From an uncultured Gammaproteobacteria bacterium (GTDB taxonomy: Bacteria; Pseudomonadota; Gammaproteobacteria; Arenicellales; CALHMG01), in the NCBI GenBank assembly GCA_938034705.1, contig CALHMG010000342.1, forward strand, positions 1 to 33,149: a stretch of DNA of 33,149 bases, in the 5' to 3' direction. The notes under the pieces were generated by a model. That model was not told the DNA's origin and did not search any database. It saw nothing but the letters and a program-made list of their open reading frames with translations. The position numbers and the translations under genes were made by a program. Positions 15,635 to 25,356 of this stretch are shown piece after piece. The stretch's first letter is position 1, and each line of letters starts with the position of its first letter.

Positions 15635-16399
15635 TTAAAGAGAGTCCACAAAATTTCTGATGGACTTCCACAGCGCATCGCCGCCGACCGCGAACAGATC
15701 GTTGTGGCCTGCGCCAGCTACATCAAATCGCGTTAATGGCGCATCCGCCGCGGATTCGATGATGCGGCTCATCGCATAGGGCGCGATGCGATCGTTGCGC
15801 CCGTGACTTAAGAATATCGGGCTGTGCACCTTGGGGATCCGGGATACCGTATCGAAGCGAAACGGGAGAGCGTCTTCGATGACGACTTCATCGGGAGGGA
15901 AGATGTGCTTGACGATATCGACGACCGTGGTCATGGGCGAAAACAGCATGGTCCCGTGGACGTCACGTTCAGACGCCAGAAATGCGGCAACCGCGCTGCC
16001 CAGCGAACGTCCTGAAACCACCGGCCGCAAGGTTGGGAAATTTTCTTTCAGCCAGTCAAAGGCAAAAAGCGCATCGGTGTAAAAACCGAGTTCATCCGGT
16101 CGTCCACCGCTCGCCCCAAATCCACGATAGTCGAAACACAAAACGGCCATGCCAAGGTCGCGCAGTCCCTGCACCATGAATTCAGCGGTTCGAAGCGTCT
16201 CGCCGCTTGAATAAAAGTGTATGGCACAGAGATCGTTGTCTTCAGCGCCCGGCACGAAAACACCTGCGATCCACGTCCCGTCACTCGAAGTCATCCAGAG
16301 TGAATCCGAGTTAACGATCATCGGTGGCTCGGAATAGCTGACCTTGGCACCGGGGAACGTGTGCTGTTCGATTCTGCTGAGTGACAGAAAATCTTTCAT
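15635..16399 (-). CDS. Alpha/beta hydrolase
   Basis: This 254-residue serine hydrolase has nucleophile Ser132 in GRSLGS, Asp203 in SHGRNDRIAP and His232 in GAGHNDLF, a complete catalytic triad. FDYRGFGASGG (about 89-99) is the strand-turn typical of the BEM46/ABHD13-like group. No signal peptide is visible, so it is probably cytoplasmic. It begins 18 bases after pyrD and is probably co-transcribed with it. The substrate is unknown. Confidence 0.8.
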   Translation of the reverse strand: MKDFLSLSRIEQHTFPGAKVSYSEPPMIVNSDSLWMTSSDGTWIAGVFVPGAEDNDLCAIHFYSSGETLRTAEFMVQGLRDLGMAVLCFDYRGFGASGGRPDELGFYTDALFAFDWLKENFPTLRPVVSGRSLGSAVAAFLASERDVHGTMLFSPMTTVVDIVKHIFPPDEVVIEDALPFRFDTVSRIPKVHSPIFLSHGRNDRIAPYAMSRIIESAADAPLTRFDVAGAGHNDLFAVGGDALWKSIRNFVDSL

Positions 16400-16417
16400 G
16401 GAGTCAGGGCTGGTGTC

Positions 16418-17509
16418 TTATTTGGTCAGGGCGTCTGCGAGAGTTGTACTGTGCACCGCCCGCATACGCTGTTCAAGGCCTGTAACGATCTCCCGGATCA
16501 AACCGGGGCCCTGATAGATGAGGCTTGTATAGATCTGGACTGCCTGCGCACCCGAGCGCATGCGGTCCCAGGCATCGTCCGCGGAGCCAATCCCGCCTGC
16601 GGCGACGAGGCTCAGCCGTCCATCAGCGGCTTTAATGACGTCTGTGAGCACTTTTGAAGCAGCATCCGACAGCGGGGCGCCGCTGAGTCCCCCCGCTTCT
16701 TGGCTTAACCGCTCGTCCTCTACCCCTTGGCGCGCAAGGGTGGTGTTGGTTGCGATCAGACCGTCGATGCCCGTCGCGACCGCATTTTCGACGATGTGTT
16801 CGACCGCTTCGGGGCCCATGGCATCGGGCGCGATTTTGACGAAGATCGGCTTATTAGAGCCACTTGAACCTATCAGCGCCTGTCGCGTTTCAGCGAGCGT
16901 CTCGAGCAGCTTGGATATCTCGTCACCTTGCTGCAGTTCGCGCAGGTTCTGAGTGTTTGGAGACGAGATGTTGACCGTCACGTAGTTGCCGAGCGACCAC
17001 GCGAACTGAAGACCGGCAACATAGTCATCAGCGGCTCTTTCGATGGGTGTTGCCGCGTTTTTGCCGATGTTGATGCCGATAACACAGGTGTCGATACCGG
17101 TGTCGCGCTGGGCCGCGAGGTTCTCGTTGAATCTGTGGAACCCTTCAGAGTTAAACCCCATGCGGTTGATGAGCGCGTTGTGTTTGATCAGTCTGAACAT
17201 GCGCGGTCTGTCGTTGCCACTTTGGGGCTGGGGTGTGACGGTCCCCAGTTCGACAAACCCAAAACCGAGACTCAGCATTCCCGCTGTGGCGCTGGCGTGC
17301 TTGTCGAGGCCGGCCGCAAGTCCTACAGGATTGGGAAGCGGTATGCCCGCGAGAGTTACCGGTAGTGCCGGCACTCGTGATGCATACACTGACCTCGCTA
17401 CGGCGCGAAGAGCTTTGTTGCGACCGACTCGCCCGGCCAGTCCCATAACGAGATCATGGCTGCGTTCGGCGTCGAGGCTGAAGAGAACTGGTCTGAGCAG
17501 GGAATACAT
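16418..17509 (-). CDS. pyrD: Dihydroorotate dehydrogenase (quinone), class 2
   Basis: This 363-residue FMN enzyme oxidises dihydroorotate to orotate in pyrimidine synthesis, passing electrons to membrane quinone. The N-terminal helix for membrane association (MYSLLRPVLFSLDAERSHDL) marks class 2. The FMN/substrate region includes NPVGLAAGLDKH, LINRMGFNSEGF and the catalytic Ser in NISSPNTQNLREL (about 180-192); VAAGGIGSADDAWDRM and VQIYTSLIYQGP complete the barrel. The alpha/beta hydrolase follows and the pseudouridine synthase gene ends 12 bases upstream on the same strand. Confidence 0.96.
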   Translation of the reverse strand: MYSLLRPVLFSLDAERSHDLVMGLAGRVGRNKALRAVARSVYASRVPALPVTLAGIPLPNPVGLAAGLDKHASATAGMLSLGFGFVELGTVTPQPQSGNDRPRMFRLIKHNALINRMGFNSEGFHRFNENLAAQRDTGIDTCVIGINIGKNAATPIERAADDYVAGLQFAWSLGNYVTVNISSPNTQNLRELQQGDEISKLLETLAETRQALIGSSGSNKPIFVKIAPDAMGPEAVEHIVENAVATGIDGLIATNTTLARQGVEDERLSQEAGGLSGAPLSDAASKVLTDVIKAADGRLSLVAAGGIGSADDAWDRMRSGAQAVQIYTSLIYQGPGLIREIVTGLEQRMRAVHSTTLADALTK

Positions 17510-17521
17510 AAATCAGAGGAA

Positions 17522-18256
17522 TCAGAATGATTCGTGATCGCCAAGGAGGCGCCACTTGCCCTTGGCGAGTTTGCCAAGCTTGATACGACCGATTCTGATG
17601 CGACGCAGACTTGTCACTTTCAGGTCCACGAGTTCGCACATGCGCCGGATCTGTCGCTTTCGGCCTTCGACCAGGGTGAGCTTGAGCCAGTTGTCTTCGC
17701 CTCTTCGTTCTACTTTGGCGGGTTTGAGAAGTCGTCCATCGAGTGACAGGCCATGACGCAGGCGATCGAGTTTGGCCGCCGTGATGTCGCCATCGACTCG
17801 GACCAGATACTCTTTTTCGATAGCGGAGTCCGGCGCGATCAGGGTTTTCGCGATTCGCCCGTCCTGAGTCAGAATGAGCAGGCCGTGGGAATCGATGTCC
17901 AGTCGTCCCGCTGGTGCCAGGCCTTTCAGTCGGCCGAGTTTAGGCACATCGGGGATCTTCACCGTTGGCGTGAAGTTCGCCGGTTTGATCAGGCTGGCAG
18001 CTGTGGGGTAGTCCTTTTCGGCCTGGGCGCTGACGAAGCCAACGGGCTTGTTTAACAAAAAGGTCAGACGCGTGTTCTGTCGATTGTCGGCAGCCTTGGC
18101 GAGGCGGACTTCAGCATCCGGGTCGACGCGCGTTCCGAGAACGTTGATTTTTTCACCATCGACGTAGACCCAGCCGCGCTCAATATAATAGTCGGCCTCC
18201 CGACGCGAACAGATACCGCGTTGGCTCATGAGCTTGGAGAGTCGGATCGGTTCCAT
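17522..18256 (-). CDS. RsuA-family rRNA pseudouridine synthase (RluF-like)
   Basis: This 244-residue enzyme isomerises uridine in rRNA. An N-terminal S4 RNA-binding domain ([18 protein letters not shown], about 5-22, and [20 protein letters not shown]) precedes the catalytic domain with [31 protein letters not shown] (catalytic Asp120), [10 protein letters not shown] and [17 protein letters not shown] 18256 starts the conserved part and has GGGAAAG upstream. The track start 35 codons earlier would overlap the preceding gene and adds unrelated residues. The S4 domain and [10 protein letters not shown] are closest to the RluF/RluB-like branch; which rRNA position is modified cannot be told. Confidence 0.85.
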   Translation of the reverse strand: MEPIRLSKLMSQRGICSRREADYYIERGWVYVDGEKINVLGTRVDPDAEVRLAKAADNRQNTRLTFLLNKPVGFVSAQAEKDYPTAASLIKPANFTPTVKIPDVPKLGRLKGLAPAGRLDIDSHGLLILTQDGRIAKTLIAPDSAIEKEYLVRVDGDITAAKLDRLRHGLSLDGRLLKPAKVERRGEDNWLKLTLVEGRKRQIRRMCELVDLKVTSLRRIRIGRIKLGKLAKGKWRLLGDHESF

Positions 18257-18344
18257 CGACTTTCCCGCTATCCGGTTCCGGTTTTCGACGGCAGGGTCAA
18301 TTTGGTCATCGGGTTTGTGCACCTGAAAGGTTTCGGCAGCGAAT

Positions 18345-18845
18345 CTACAGGCCGGATACAAACAGCTCGGTGGGTTTGGCGGATCTGTCCCACCAGGATT
18401 TTACCCGTCCCTCAAGCGTTTCGGCGAGGGCGCGGTCGTCAAAAACGACATCGCCGCGCGGGTGAGCCATATCCGGCTGATGAAAGCAGTGAAGACCGTC
18501 TGCCACGACGATAACCTCATCTACAAGCGGGAGATCGTCGGGCGTTACTTTCAGCGTGATGCGACTTGGGTGGCGTCTGGCGTATTCGCAGAGATAGGTG
18601 TTCTCCCGCAGCGTGCGTTTTTCATGGCTGATCAAGATATTGATTTGATTTTTTTCGTGCCCGACGACGATATGCCGCAGTTTGTCAGTGATTGCAGGTG
18701 TTCGAAAAACACTCAGCACCAGTCGCGGTGCCGCGATCAGCAATCGACGTTCGGCGCTCTCGATAACATCGCTGATTGCGGTATCAAGATCAGCTTCTTC
18801 CAGCAGTTCCCGGCTGTGCTTTGACTGTTTGGGGTTATCGCTCAC
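18345..18845 (-). CDS. PLD-like uncharacterised protein upstream of the pseudouridine synthase gene
   Basis: This 166-residue protein is soluble, without signal peptide or membrane helix. Pieces such as [53 protein letters not shown] and [18 protein letters not shown] resemble a phospholipase-D-like half fold used for catalysis or nucleic-acid binding, but no HxK(x4)D motif is visible, so enzyme activity is doubtful. I think this matches a conserved gammaproteobacterial DUF family (possibly DUF7931) often near purB, but cannot verify it. It lies 28 bases after purB and is probably co-transcribed. Confidence 0.65.
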   Translation of the reverse strand: MSDNPKQSKHSRELLEEADLDTAISDVIESAERRLLIAAPRLVLSVFRTPAITDKLRHIVVGHEKNQINILISHEKRTLRENTYLCEYARRHPSRITLKVTPDDLPLVDEVIVVADGLHCFHQPDMAHPRGDVVFDDRALAETLEGRVKSWWDRSAKPTELFVSGL

Positions 18846-18873
18846 TGTGTGTCCACCCGGTCTTGTTTATTGC

Positions 18874-20262
<1,389 letters not shown>

Positions 20263-20362
20263 TCAGTGTAGAGGGCGACATTAAAAGCGTGGGCAGTTTA
20301 CCATAGCAATCTGTTAACTCCCGGAATTTGCAGGTTCAACAACCTGTTCGCTGACCCTGACA

Positions 20363-21040
20363 TTGACGTCATCTGAATCTCAAAAAGCTGTCGAATCGCT
20401 TCGCGCAAATACCGTTAAAGTATTTCGTGAAGGACGGGGCAGTCGACCCGATGTTTTACTGGTGGACGTCGACGGCGAGCGTCTGGTGCTGAAAGATTTC
20501 GACGGTTGCGATCGGTGGTTTGCGCTTATCCTCGGCCGGTTTTTCTGCGCCCGCGAAGCCCGCGCTCTGGCCGAACTCAATGACGTTGTCGGTGTTCCGC
20601 GACTGGTGGCGCGCGTCGGTGCGCGCGCGTTGACGATGGAATTTGCGGACGGACAACCGGTCAAGTCGGCGCAACAGTCTGCGGACTGGCCGGCATACTT
20701 TCAGGACCTCGAACGTGTTATCGGATCAATGCACGCCTGCGACGTGGCGCACTGCGATCTACGCAGCCCCGGCAACGCACTGATCGATGCCGAGAACCGG
20801 GCGTGGCTTGTGGACTTTACCGGGTCGTTTCGCAGTCGGATGTTACTGGGCTGGGTGTTCGAGCAGCTTGCCTGGGTCGACAGATCGGCAATTATCAAAA
20901 TAAAACGTCGCGTCGCTCCGGAGTGCATCAGCAAGTCGGAGCATGACGCCGCAGAGCGCGGCCACGTTCTGGAGCGACCGGCTCGTATCATCGGTCAGGG
21001 TGTGCGCACGATTACCCGCCGACTGCTGACTCGAAACTAG
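20363..21040 (+). CDS. RIO/InaA-like protein kinase-fold protein
   Basis: This 225-residue protein has the core of a small kinase fold: Lys44 (LVLKDF), Glu65 (CAREARAL), a catalytic-loop-like HCDLRSPGNAL with Asp132 and Asn138, and LVDFTGSF with Asp151 as the metal-binding Asp. It resembles the RIO/Kdo-kinase/InaA lipopolysaccharide kinase group. There is no clear glycine-rich loop, as in that group. The substrate could be protein or lipopolysaccharide core; the sequence does not decide. It starts with TTG without a clear ribosome binding site and ends two bases from the mnmA stop (convergent). It occupies the spot between mnmA and purB where E. coli carries hflD. Confidence 0.75.
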   Translation: MTSSESQKAVESLRANTVKVFREGRGSRPDVLLVDVDGERLVLKDFDGCDRWFALILGRFFCAREARALAELNDVVGVPRLVARVGARALTMEFADGQPVKSAQQSADWPAYFQDLERVIGSMHACDVAHCDLRSPGNALIDAENRAWLVDFTGSFRSRMLLGWVFEQLAWVDRSAIIKIKRRVAPECISKSEHDAAERGHVLERPARIIGQGVRTITRRLLTRN

Positions 21041-21042
21041 AA

Positions 21043-22152
21043 TCAGGCGGCGTCCGCCGTTGACTCCGGGAACGCGGCGACGGCGTTCTCTATGATTCCC
21101 CCGCCAAGGCAGACTTCCTTGTCGTAGAAAACGACAGACTGGCCCGGCGTGACCGCGCGTTGCGGTTCGTCAAAACTTACGTTGAGTGCACCGTCGGCAG
21201 TCCACTGCAGCGAGCAGGGCACGTCCTGTTGGCGATACCGGGTTTTGACGGTGCAGCGACGAGGCTCGCGGCGTCCATCGTCGTTGTGAATCCAGTAAAG
21301 TTCGCGGGCGTTCAGCCCGGACGACATGAGCGCCGGATGGTCGTGACCCTGCACAACGGTCAGAACATTGTCAGCCACGTTCTTGGCTGCGACGTACCAG
21401 GGTTCACCGGGCCCGCCGATGCCCAGTCCGTGACGCTGGCCGATGGTGTAGTACATGAGCCCGTGATGTTCACCGACATCCTCGCCTTCGACCGTTCGCA
21501 TGATTCCGGGATTTGGCGGCAGGTACCGCTTGAGAAATTCGCGGAATCTGCGCTCGCCAATAAAACAGATGCCCGTGCTGTCTTTTTTCGCGTGATTGTC
21601 CAGACCCAGTGCGGCCGCGCGATCGCGAACCTCTGTTTTTTCAATGGCACCGACCGGAAAGAGCGTTTTCGACAGGGCCGCGCCCGGAACCTGATAAAGG
21701 AAGTAAGACTGATCCTTGTTGACGTCATGCCCGCGCAGCAGTCGAGCGCCGCCGTCGTCAAGACGAGTCCGGGCGTAGTGTCCGGTTGCGATGAGATCGC
21801 CGCCGAGCTGCTTCGACCAGGAGAGAAATTCGCGAAATTTGATTTCGCGATTGCACAGAATGTCGGGGTTCGGCGTGCGACCCTTTTTCAGCTCATCGAG
21901 AAATTCTTCGAAAACCCGATCCCAGTACTCGGTCGCAAAATTGACAGTCTTCAGCGGCACGCCCAGACGGTCACAGACGCTTTCGGCATCAGCGAGATCC
22001 TCGGCGGCGGTGCAGTAGTCGGTGCCGTCGTCTTCTTCCCAGTTCTTCATGAACAGGCCAACAACATCATAACCCTGTTCAATAAGCAGGCTGGCGCTGA
22101 CCGATGAGTCGACGCCGCCGGACATTCCGACTATGACGCGTTCAGCACACAT
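21043..22152 (-). CDS. mnmA: tRNA-specific 2-thiouridylase
   Basis: This 369-residue enzyme thiolates U34 of tRNA Lys/Glu/Gln. The PP-loop [10 protein letters not shown] (9-18) binds ATP; the catalytic Cys100 ([14 protein letters not shown]) and Cys196 ([13 protein letters not shown]) are both present; GHYART and [14 protein letters not shown] are further family motifs. AGGAGCG lies about 10 bases before the ATG. It is the last gene of a tight minus-strand group with nudJ and the transglutaminase-like protein, and abuts the convergent kinase-like gene. Confidence 0.97.
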   Translation of the reverse strand: MCAERVIVGMSGGVDSSVSASLLIEQGYDVVGLFMKNWEEDDGTDYCTAAEDLADAESVCDRLGVPLKTVNFATEYWDRVFEEFLDELKKGRTPNPDILCNREIKFREFLSWSKQLGGDLIATGHYARTRLDDGGARLLRGHDVNKDQSYFLYQVPGAALSKTLFPVGAIEKTEVRDRAAALGLDNHAKKDSTGICFIGERRFREFLKRYLPPNPGIMRTVEGEDVGEHHGLMYYTIGQRHGLGIGGPGEPWYVAAKNVADNVLTVVQGHDHPALMSSGLNARELYWIHNDDGRREPRRCTVKTRYRQQDVPCSLQWTADGALNVSFDEPQRAVTPGQSVVFYDKEVCLGGGIIENAVAAFPESTADAA

Positions 22153-22188
22153 GTTGTTGTTCGCTCCTGCGCGAAGATCAGGCGAGGA

Positions 22189-22806
22189 CTACTTGTCTTC
22201 CTGTTTGCCATTGTCATAGTACGAGGTAAAGAAGAACGGAATGTCCTCCCACTCGGCCGTTGGCTGAATATACGGAACTTTGCCGTTGTCCTGAAACCAG
22301 GAATCAACAACGTAGCGCTCACCACCGACGACTTCCTCGAGCTGTCCGGACCAGTGAACATCGAAAATCGCTCGTCGAAACGCACGCTCCACAACTTTGT
22401 GATGGCGCAGCAGTCCGGCTTTTTCAAACAGTTTCATGTAGGTCGTGGTGTTGCGCGATTCGTCGATGCAGTCGAGCTGTCCGGGCATTTCGGCGCCTTC
22501 GGGCAGGTTGCCGGCAACGTCGCGGTGAGTCGGCGTGCGCTGACCGACGAGTACTTCCATCCAGCCCACCGCCTTGGCGATGCGCTCGCGTTCGTCCGCC
22601 GGGGATTCCGGTTCTTCGGCGAGCCAGCCGGCAGCCTGTGAAAACTCCTCTTCGGTGATCGAAACCGGAACGCGTTGCTTGCAACCGAAGTCGTAACAGA
22701 CCGGTATCGCCGACAGGTTTAACTCGGCCGCGGTTGATGTCTGGATCGTCGAGATCAGGCTCACAATCGCTATTACGGGGGGCAGCAGAAAATGTCTGTA
22801 TCGCAT
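22189..22806 (-). CDS. Periplasmic protein with transglutaminase-like Cys-His-Asp arrangement
   Basis: This protein of about 205 residues begins with a signal peptide (MRYRHFLLPPVIAIVSLIST...TAAEL). I recognise it as a conserved gammaproteobacterial gene found near mnmA, but no function is known to me. Conserved-looking blocks are VCYDFGCKQRV (two Cys), PGQLDCIDESRNTTTYMKLF, FDVHWSGQ and YVVDSWFQDNG. The order Cys113, His151, Asp168, with HW and VVDSWF, resembles the catalytic triad of transglutaminase/papain-like folds; this is inference. ATG 22806 is preferred over the TTG at 22818 because the signal peptide follows at once. It lies between nudJ and mnmA with short gaps, suggesting one operon. 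Confidence 0.75.
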   Translation of the reverse strand: MRYRHFLLPPVIAIVSLISTIQTSTAAELNLSAIPVCYDFGCKQRVPVSITEEEFSQAAGWLAEEPESPADERERIAKAVGWMEVLVGQRTPTHRDVAGNLPEGAEMPGQLDCIDESRNTTTYMKLFEKAGLLRHHKVVERAFRRAIFDVHWSGQLEEVVGGERYVVDSWFQDNGKVPYIQPTAEWEDIPFFFTSYYDNGKQEDK

Positions 22807-22842
22807 GGGAGTAGTCAACTCGGGTTCAAACGGGTTGTTGGG

Positions 22843-23307
22843 TCACCGCAGCTCGCGCAACAGATCGAGCGAGAAGCGCTGACCCGCATTATAGTCGTCC
22901 AGGCCGGCAAGTACCTGAGGACTGCGGATTCGGCTTTCATCCGAGCGAATGTCGACTTCGCTCATCCAGAAGGCTCTCAGTATGTCCGCATCCCGGGGCG
23001 AAGGTTCCACATTTGACAATATTTCGCCGGTAAACGTGAATCGCAGCCACGTGTGGTCGTTGTCGGCGGTTTTCCCCTGATAGATGCCGACAAGATAGCT
23101 TGGAGAGAACGTCAGTCCGGTCTCTTCCAGGACTTCCCGGCGCACCGCGTCGACGAGGTTTTCGCCTTCATCGAGGTGTCCGGCCGGTTGTGTGATCACC
23201 TTACGGCCCGCGATCATCTCCTCGACCATGAGAAATGTGTTCGACTTTTCGACGATCGCCGCCACGGTGACATGGGGCGCCCAGTAGTTAAGGTTCCTCA
23301 GCGTCAT
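22843..23307 (-). CDS. nudJ: Nudix hydrolase NudJ
   Basis: This 154-residue protein contains a complete Nudix box, GHLDEGENLVDAVRREVLEETGL (43-65), for divalent-metal-dependent pyrophosphate hydrolysis. The start HVTVAAIVEKSNTFLMVEE and the PAGHLD segment match NudJ, a thiamine-pyrophosphate and nucleoside di/triphosphate phosphatase in E. coli, where the gene also sits beside mnmA. Its start is three bases after the LysR stop, so it is in the LysR transcript. Confidence 0.88.
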   Translation of the reverse strand: MTLRNLNYWAPHVTVAAIVEKSNTFLMVEEMIAGRKVITQPAGHLDEGENLVDAVRREVLEETGLTFSPSYLVGIYQGKTADNDHTWLRFTFTGEILSNVEPSPRDADILRAFWMSEVDIRSDESRIRSPQVLAGLDDYNAGQRFSLDLLRELR

Positions 23308-23310
23308 CGG

Positions 23311-24270
23311 CTAGTTTGCCAGAGCTATGGTGGCTCCCTGGCGGGCGGGCTTGCGGTCGTCGAATTCCTTGTCGAGAGTCTGCAGAAAGGCCTTGGACTG
23401 CGGTGACATGAATTTGCCGCGCCGCATCACGATGCCGTAGCTGCGTTTGGGAAAGTATCGGTCCAGTCGATGGCTGACCAGCCCGTCCGTTTCCTTCGTC
23501 ATGCAGATATCGGTCACGATCGACACGCCCATGCCAAGCTTTACGTAAGTCTTGATAACTTCCCAGCCACCGGCCTCCATCGCCACCTGGTAGTCGACGT
23601 TGTACTGCTTGAATACGAGTTCGACAACGCGCCAGGTGGTCAGATGACGCGGAGGCAGCACCAGGCCGTAGGGACTGATGTCTTCAAGCGTGATGGTTTT
23701 TTTCTCGGCGAGCGGGTGGTCTTTGGAAGTGATCAGAACCGGGTTGTATTCAAAAATGGGGAAGTAGTCGATGTCATCGGGGACGTCGAGCATTGAACCG
23801 ACCGCGAAGTCGGCTTCGTCAGCGCGAATCATGGCGAGACCGTCACGCCCGGTGACGTTGTGCAGCTTCAGGTCGATGCCGGGGTGCGTCTCGGCAAACT
23901 TTGATATCGGATCCGGAAGAATATAAAGAATCGTTGACTCACCGGCGGCGATGTTGAGGGCGCCCGAGGTCAGATCGCCCTTGGCGGCCGAGAACGTCTC
24001 CGACAGCGAATCGATGCCGTCGACCAGCGGCTGGGCCAGTTCGGCCAGCACGGCACCTTCGGGCGTCAGTCGAATGGTCGGACCGCGACGCTCGAACAGT
24101 GTGGTGTCGAGTTCGCGCTCCAGGGCCTGGATCTGCAGCGATACTGACGGTTGACTCAGAAACAGCTTCTCGGCGGCGCGCGAGATGCTGCCGGTTCGTG
24201 CGGCCTGACAGAACGCCCGCAGCTGTTTCAGGCGGTTTTGCTTGTAGTAGACATTGCGTGTGGTAGCCAC
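23311..24270 (-). CDS. LysR-family transcriptional regulator
   Basis: This 319-residue regulator has an N-terminal winged helix-turn-helix (about 14-73: LKQLRAFCQAARTGSISRAA, FLSQPSVSLQIQALEREL) and a substrate-binding domain (GESTILYILPDPISKFAETH, ADFAVGSMLDVP, LGMGVSIVTDICM). It shows some CysB-like character but the ligand cannot be read. The start is GTG; no alternative ATG lies near. It heads the minus-strand run regulator-nudJ-transglutaminase-like-mnmA. A good sigma-70 promoter lies just upstream with a palindrome between -35 and -10, compatible with autoregulation. Confidence 0.85.
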   Translation of the reverse strand: MATTRNVYYKQNRLKQLRAFCQAARTGSISRAAEKLFLSQPSVSLQIQALERELDTTLFERRGPTIRLTPEGAVLAELAQPLVDGIDSLSETFSAAKGDLTSGALNIAAGESTILYILPDPISKFAETHPGIDLKLHNVTGRDGLAMIRADEADFAVGSMLDVPDDIDYFPIFEYNPVLITSKDHPLAEKKTITLEDISPYGLVLPPRHLTTWRVVELVFKQYNVDYQVAMEAGGWEVIKTYVKLGMGVSIVTDICMTKETDGLVSHRLDRYFPKRSYGIVMRRGKFMSPQSKAFLQTLDKEFDDRKPARQGATIALAN

Positions 24271-24305
24271 GGTCAGCCCCGAAATCCGTAATTGAAGAAA
24301 TAAAT

Positions 24306-24334
24306 ACTAAACACGCAGACAATTGTACTGTCAA
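24306..24334 (-). promoter_or_regulatory. Sigma-70 promoter of the LysR-nudJ-mnmA group, with a palindrome in the spacer
   Basis: On the minus strand TTGACA (24329-24334), a 17-base spacer and TTTAGT (24306-24311) form a promoter whose start would lie about 30 bases before the GTG. The perfect palindrome ACAATTGT (24319-24326) in the spacer could be an operator. Confidence 0.55.
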
Positions 24335-24898
24335 ATGGTTCGCACCGATCAGGTGCACGGCGATCCGAACCCGTCGCGCCCGAATCAGGCAACGACTTCG
24401 GGGACACACACTCTTATGGGGCCCTTATGGGGCCACAGGGGACACACACCCGTAAATGACCGAACCGCCGGCTGTTTTTGGCCTCACGGCGCCTGGTACG
24501 CGATTGCGCGGCGCCGATCAGGGCCTGATCGAACATCGCCATGAACCGGGACAGGCAGCGGATTGTGGCCCGGTGCCTGTCCCGCCAGTCGTGGTGCCCG
24601 GGCCGGGCAGGTCGGTGCGCGGGTGTGTGTCCTCTTTCTCAGGCGAGGTCCAGAATCACGTGGGAGAAAAGCGCCGGGTGGGTGACGACAGGGTTGTAAT
24701 CTCGGGAGCAGGCCGCAGAATCAGTAGAAGACGAAATGCCCGGTATTTGTGTGTTACCTGGCCGAATTGGTGAGTCGGTGGTTTGCGTGACGCAACGGGA
24801 CCGGCAAACTGTCAACAAACTGTGGAATCAGGCACCGCACGATGCCCGCAAGCGATGCGAAACTCGTGCTGACAGGGAAGTTTTGTTGAAGACAGAAA
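24335..24898. other. Gene-free region between the LysR gene and clpS
   Basis: No ORF here has family features; the track ORFs overlapping it are short, and low-complexity or antisense. It holds short direct and inverted repeats (24400-24632, listed separately) and then about 265 bases of ordinary-looking sequence that must contain the clpS promoter. In pseudomonads this interval holds icd and cspD, which are missing here. Confidence 0.6.
24400..24632. repeat. Nested inverted repeats, REP/MITE-like
   Basis: The outer pair GGACACACACCCG (24440-24452) and CGGGTGTGTGTCC (24620-24632) is a perfect 13-bp inverted repeat; a direct copy of GGGGACACACAC lies at 24400-24411. Inside are CGGCGCC/GGCGCCG (24487-24493, 24510-24516), CGATCAGG-G-CCTGATCG (24515-24531) and CGGGACAGGCA/TGCCTGTCCCG (24547-24557, 24574-24584). 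An 11-bp unit CTTATGGGGCC is duplicated in tandem at 24413-24434. No transposase gene is present. It could be a small non-autonomous element, a REP cluster or the remnant of one. Confidence 0.7.
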
Positions 24899-25255
24899 AT
24901 GAGTAACGACGACGACAACAAACCGATATCGCCGGGAATGGCGCCGCGCCACGCTGACGGCGACGGCCTGGCCGTTGAAGAAGCCAAGCCGAAGCTGAAA
25001 AAGCCAAAGCTGTACAAGGTGCTGCTGTTAAACGATGACTACACGCCGATGGAGTTTGTAATCATTGTGCTGCAGCGACACTTTCAGATGTCGCGGGAAA
25101 AGGCGGTGCGCATCATGCTGAACGTGCATCAGAAGGGGCAGGGCGTATGTGGCGTGTACACCTGCGAGATAGCCGAATCGAAAGTACGTCAGGTTCTTGA
25201 GTTTGCTGCAGCGAACGATCATCCGCTGCAGTGCACGATGGAACCGGAGTCCTAG
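24899..25255 (+). CDS. clpS: ATP-dependent Clp protease adaptor ClpS
   Basis: This 118-residue adaptor delivers N-degron proteins to ClpA. After a charged, flexible N-terminus of about 35 residues, the core carries the N-degron pocket motif [20 protein letters not shown] and [27 protein letters not shown], both diagnostic. clpA follows 101 bases downstream on the same strand, the standard partner order. Confidence 0.96.
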   Translation: MSNDDDNKPISPGMAPRHADGDGLAVEEAKPKLKKPKLYKVLLLNDDYTPMEFVIIVLQRHFQMSREKAVRIMLNVHQKGQGVCGVYTCEIAESKVRQVLEFAAANDHPLQCTMEPES

Positions 25256-25356
25256 GCCGGCGACTCGACAACCAGAGCCGGTACTATAAAGTCGGCGCGA
25301 AGAGGTGCTTCAAACCAGGGGCATTTTCCGACCGCCAAGTTGGAGACAGGCAGTCA

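Noticed and set aside
21160-22107. Plus-strand ORF of 315 residues within mnmA
   Set aside because: It is antisense to mnmA, whose catalytic motifs are intact; no domain is seen in the plus-strand product.
24400-24632. Complete insertion sequence
   Set aside because: No transposase frame and no target-site duplication could be recognised; only the repeats are supported.
24323-24773. Small plus-strand ORFs in the gap before clpS
   Set aside because: They run through inverted repeats, have no ribosome binding site or family motif, and overlap one another.
25231-25356. 42-codon N-terminal extension of clpA
   Set aside because: It overlaps the end of clpS, lacks family similarity, and ATG 25357 has its own ribosome binding site.
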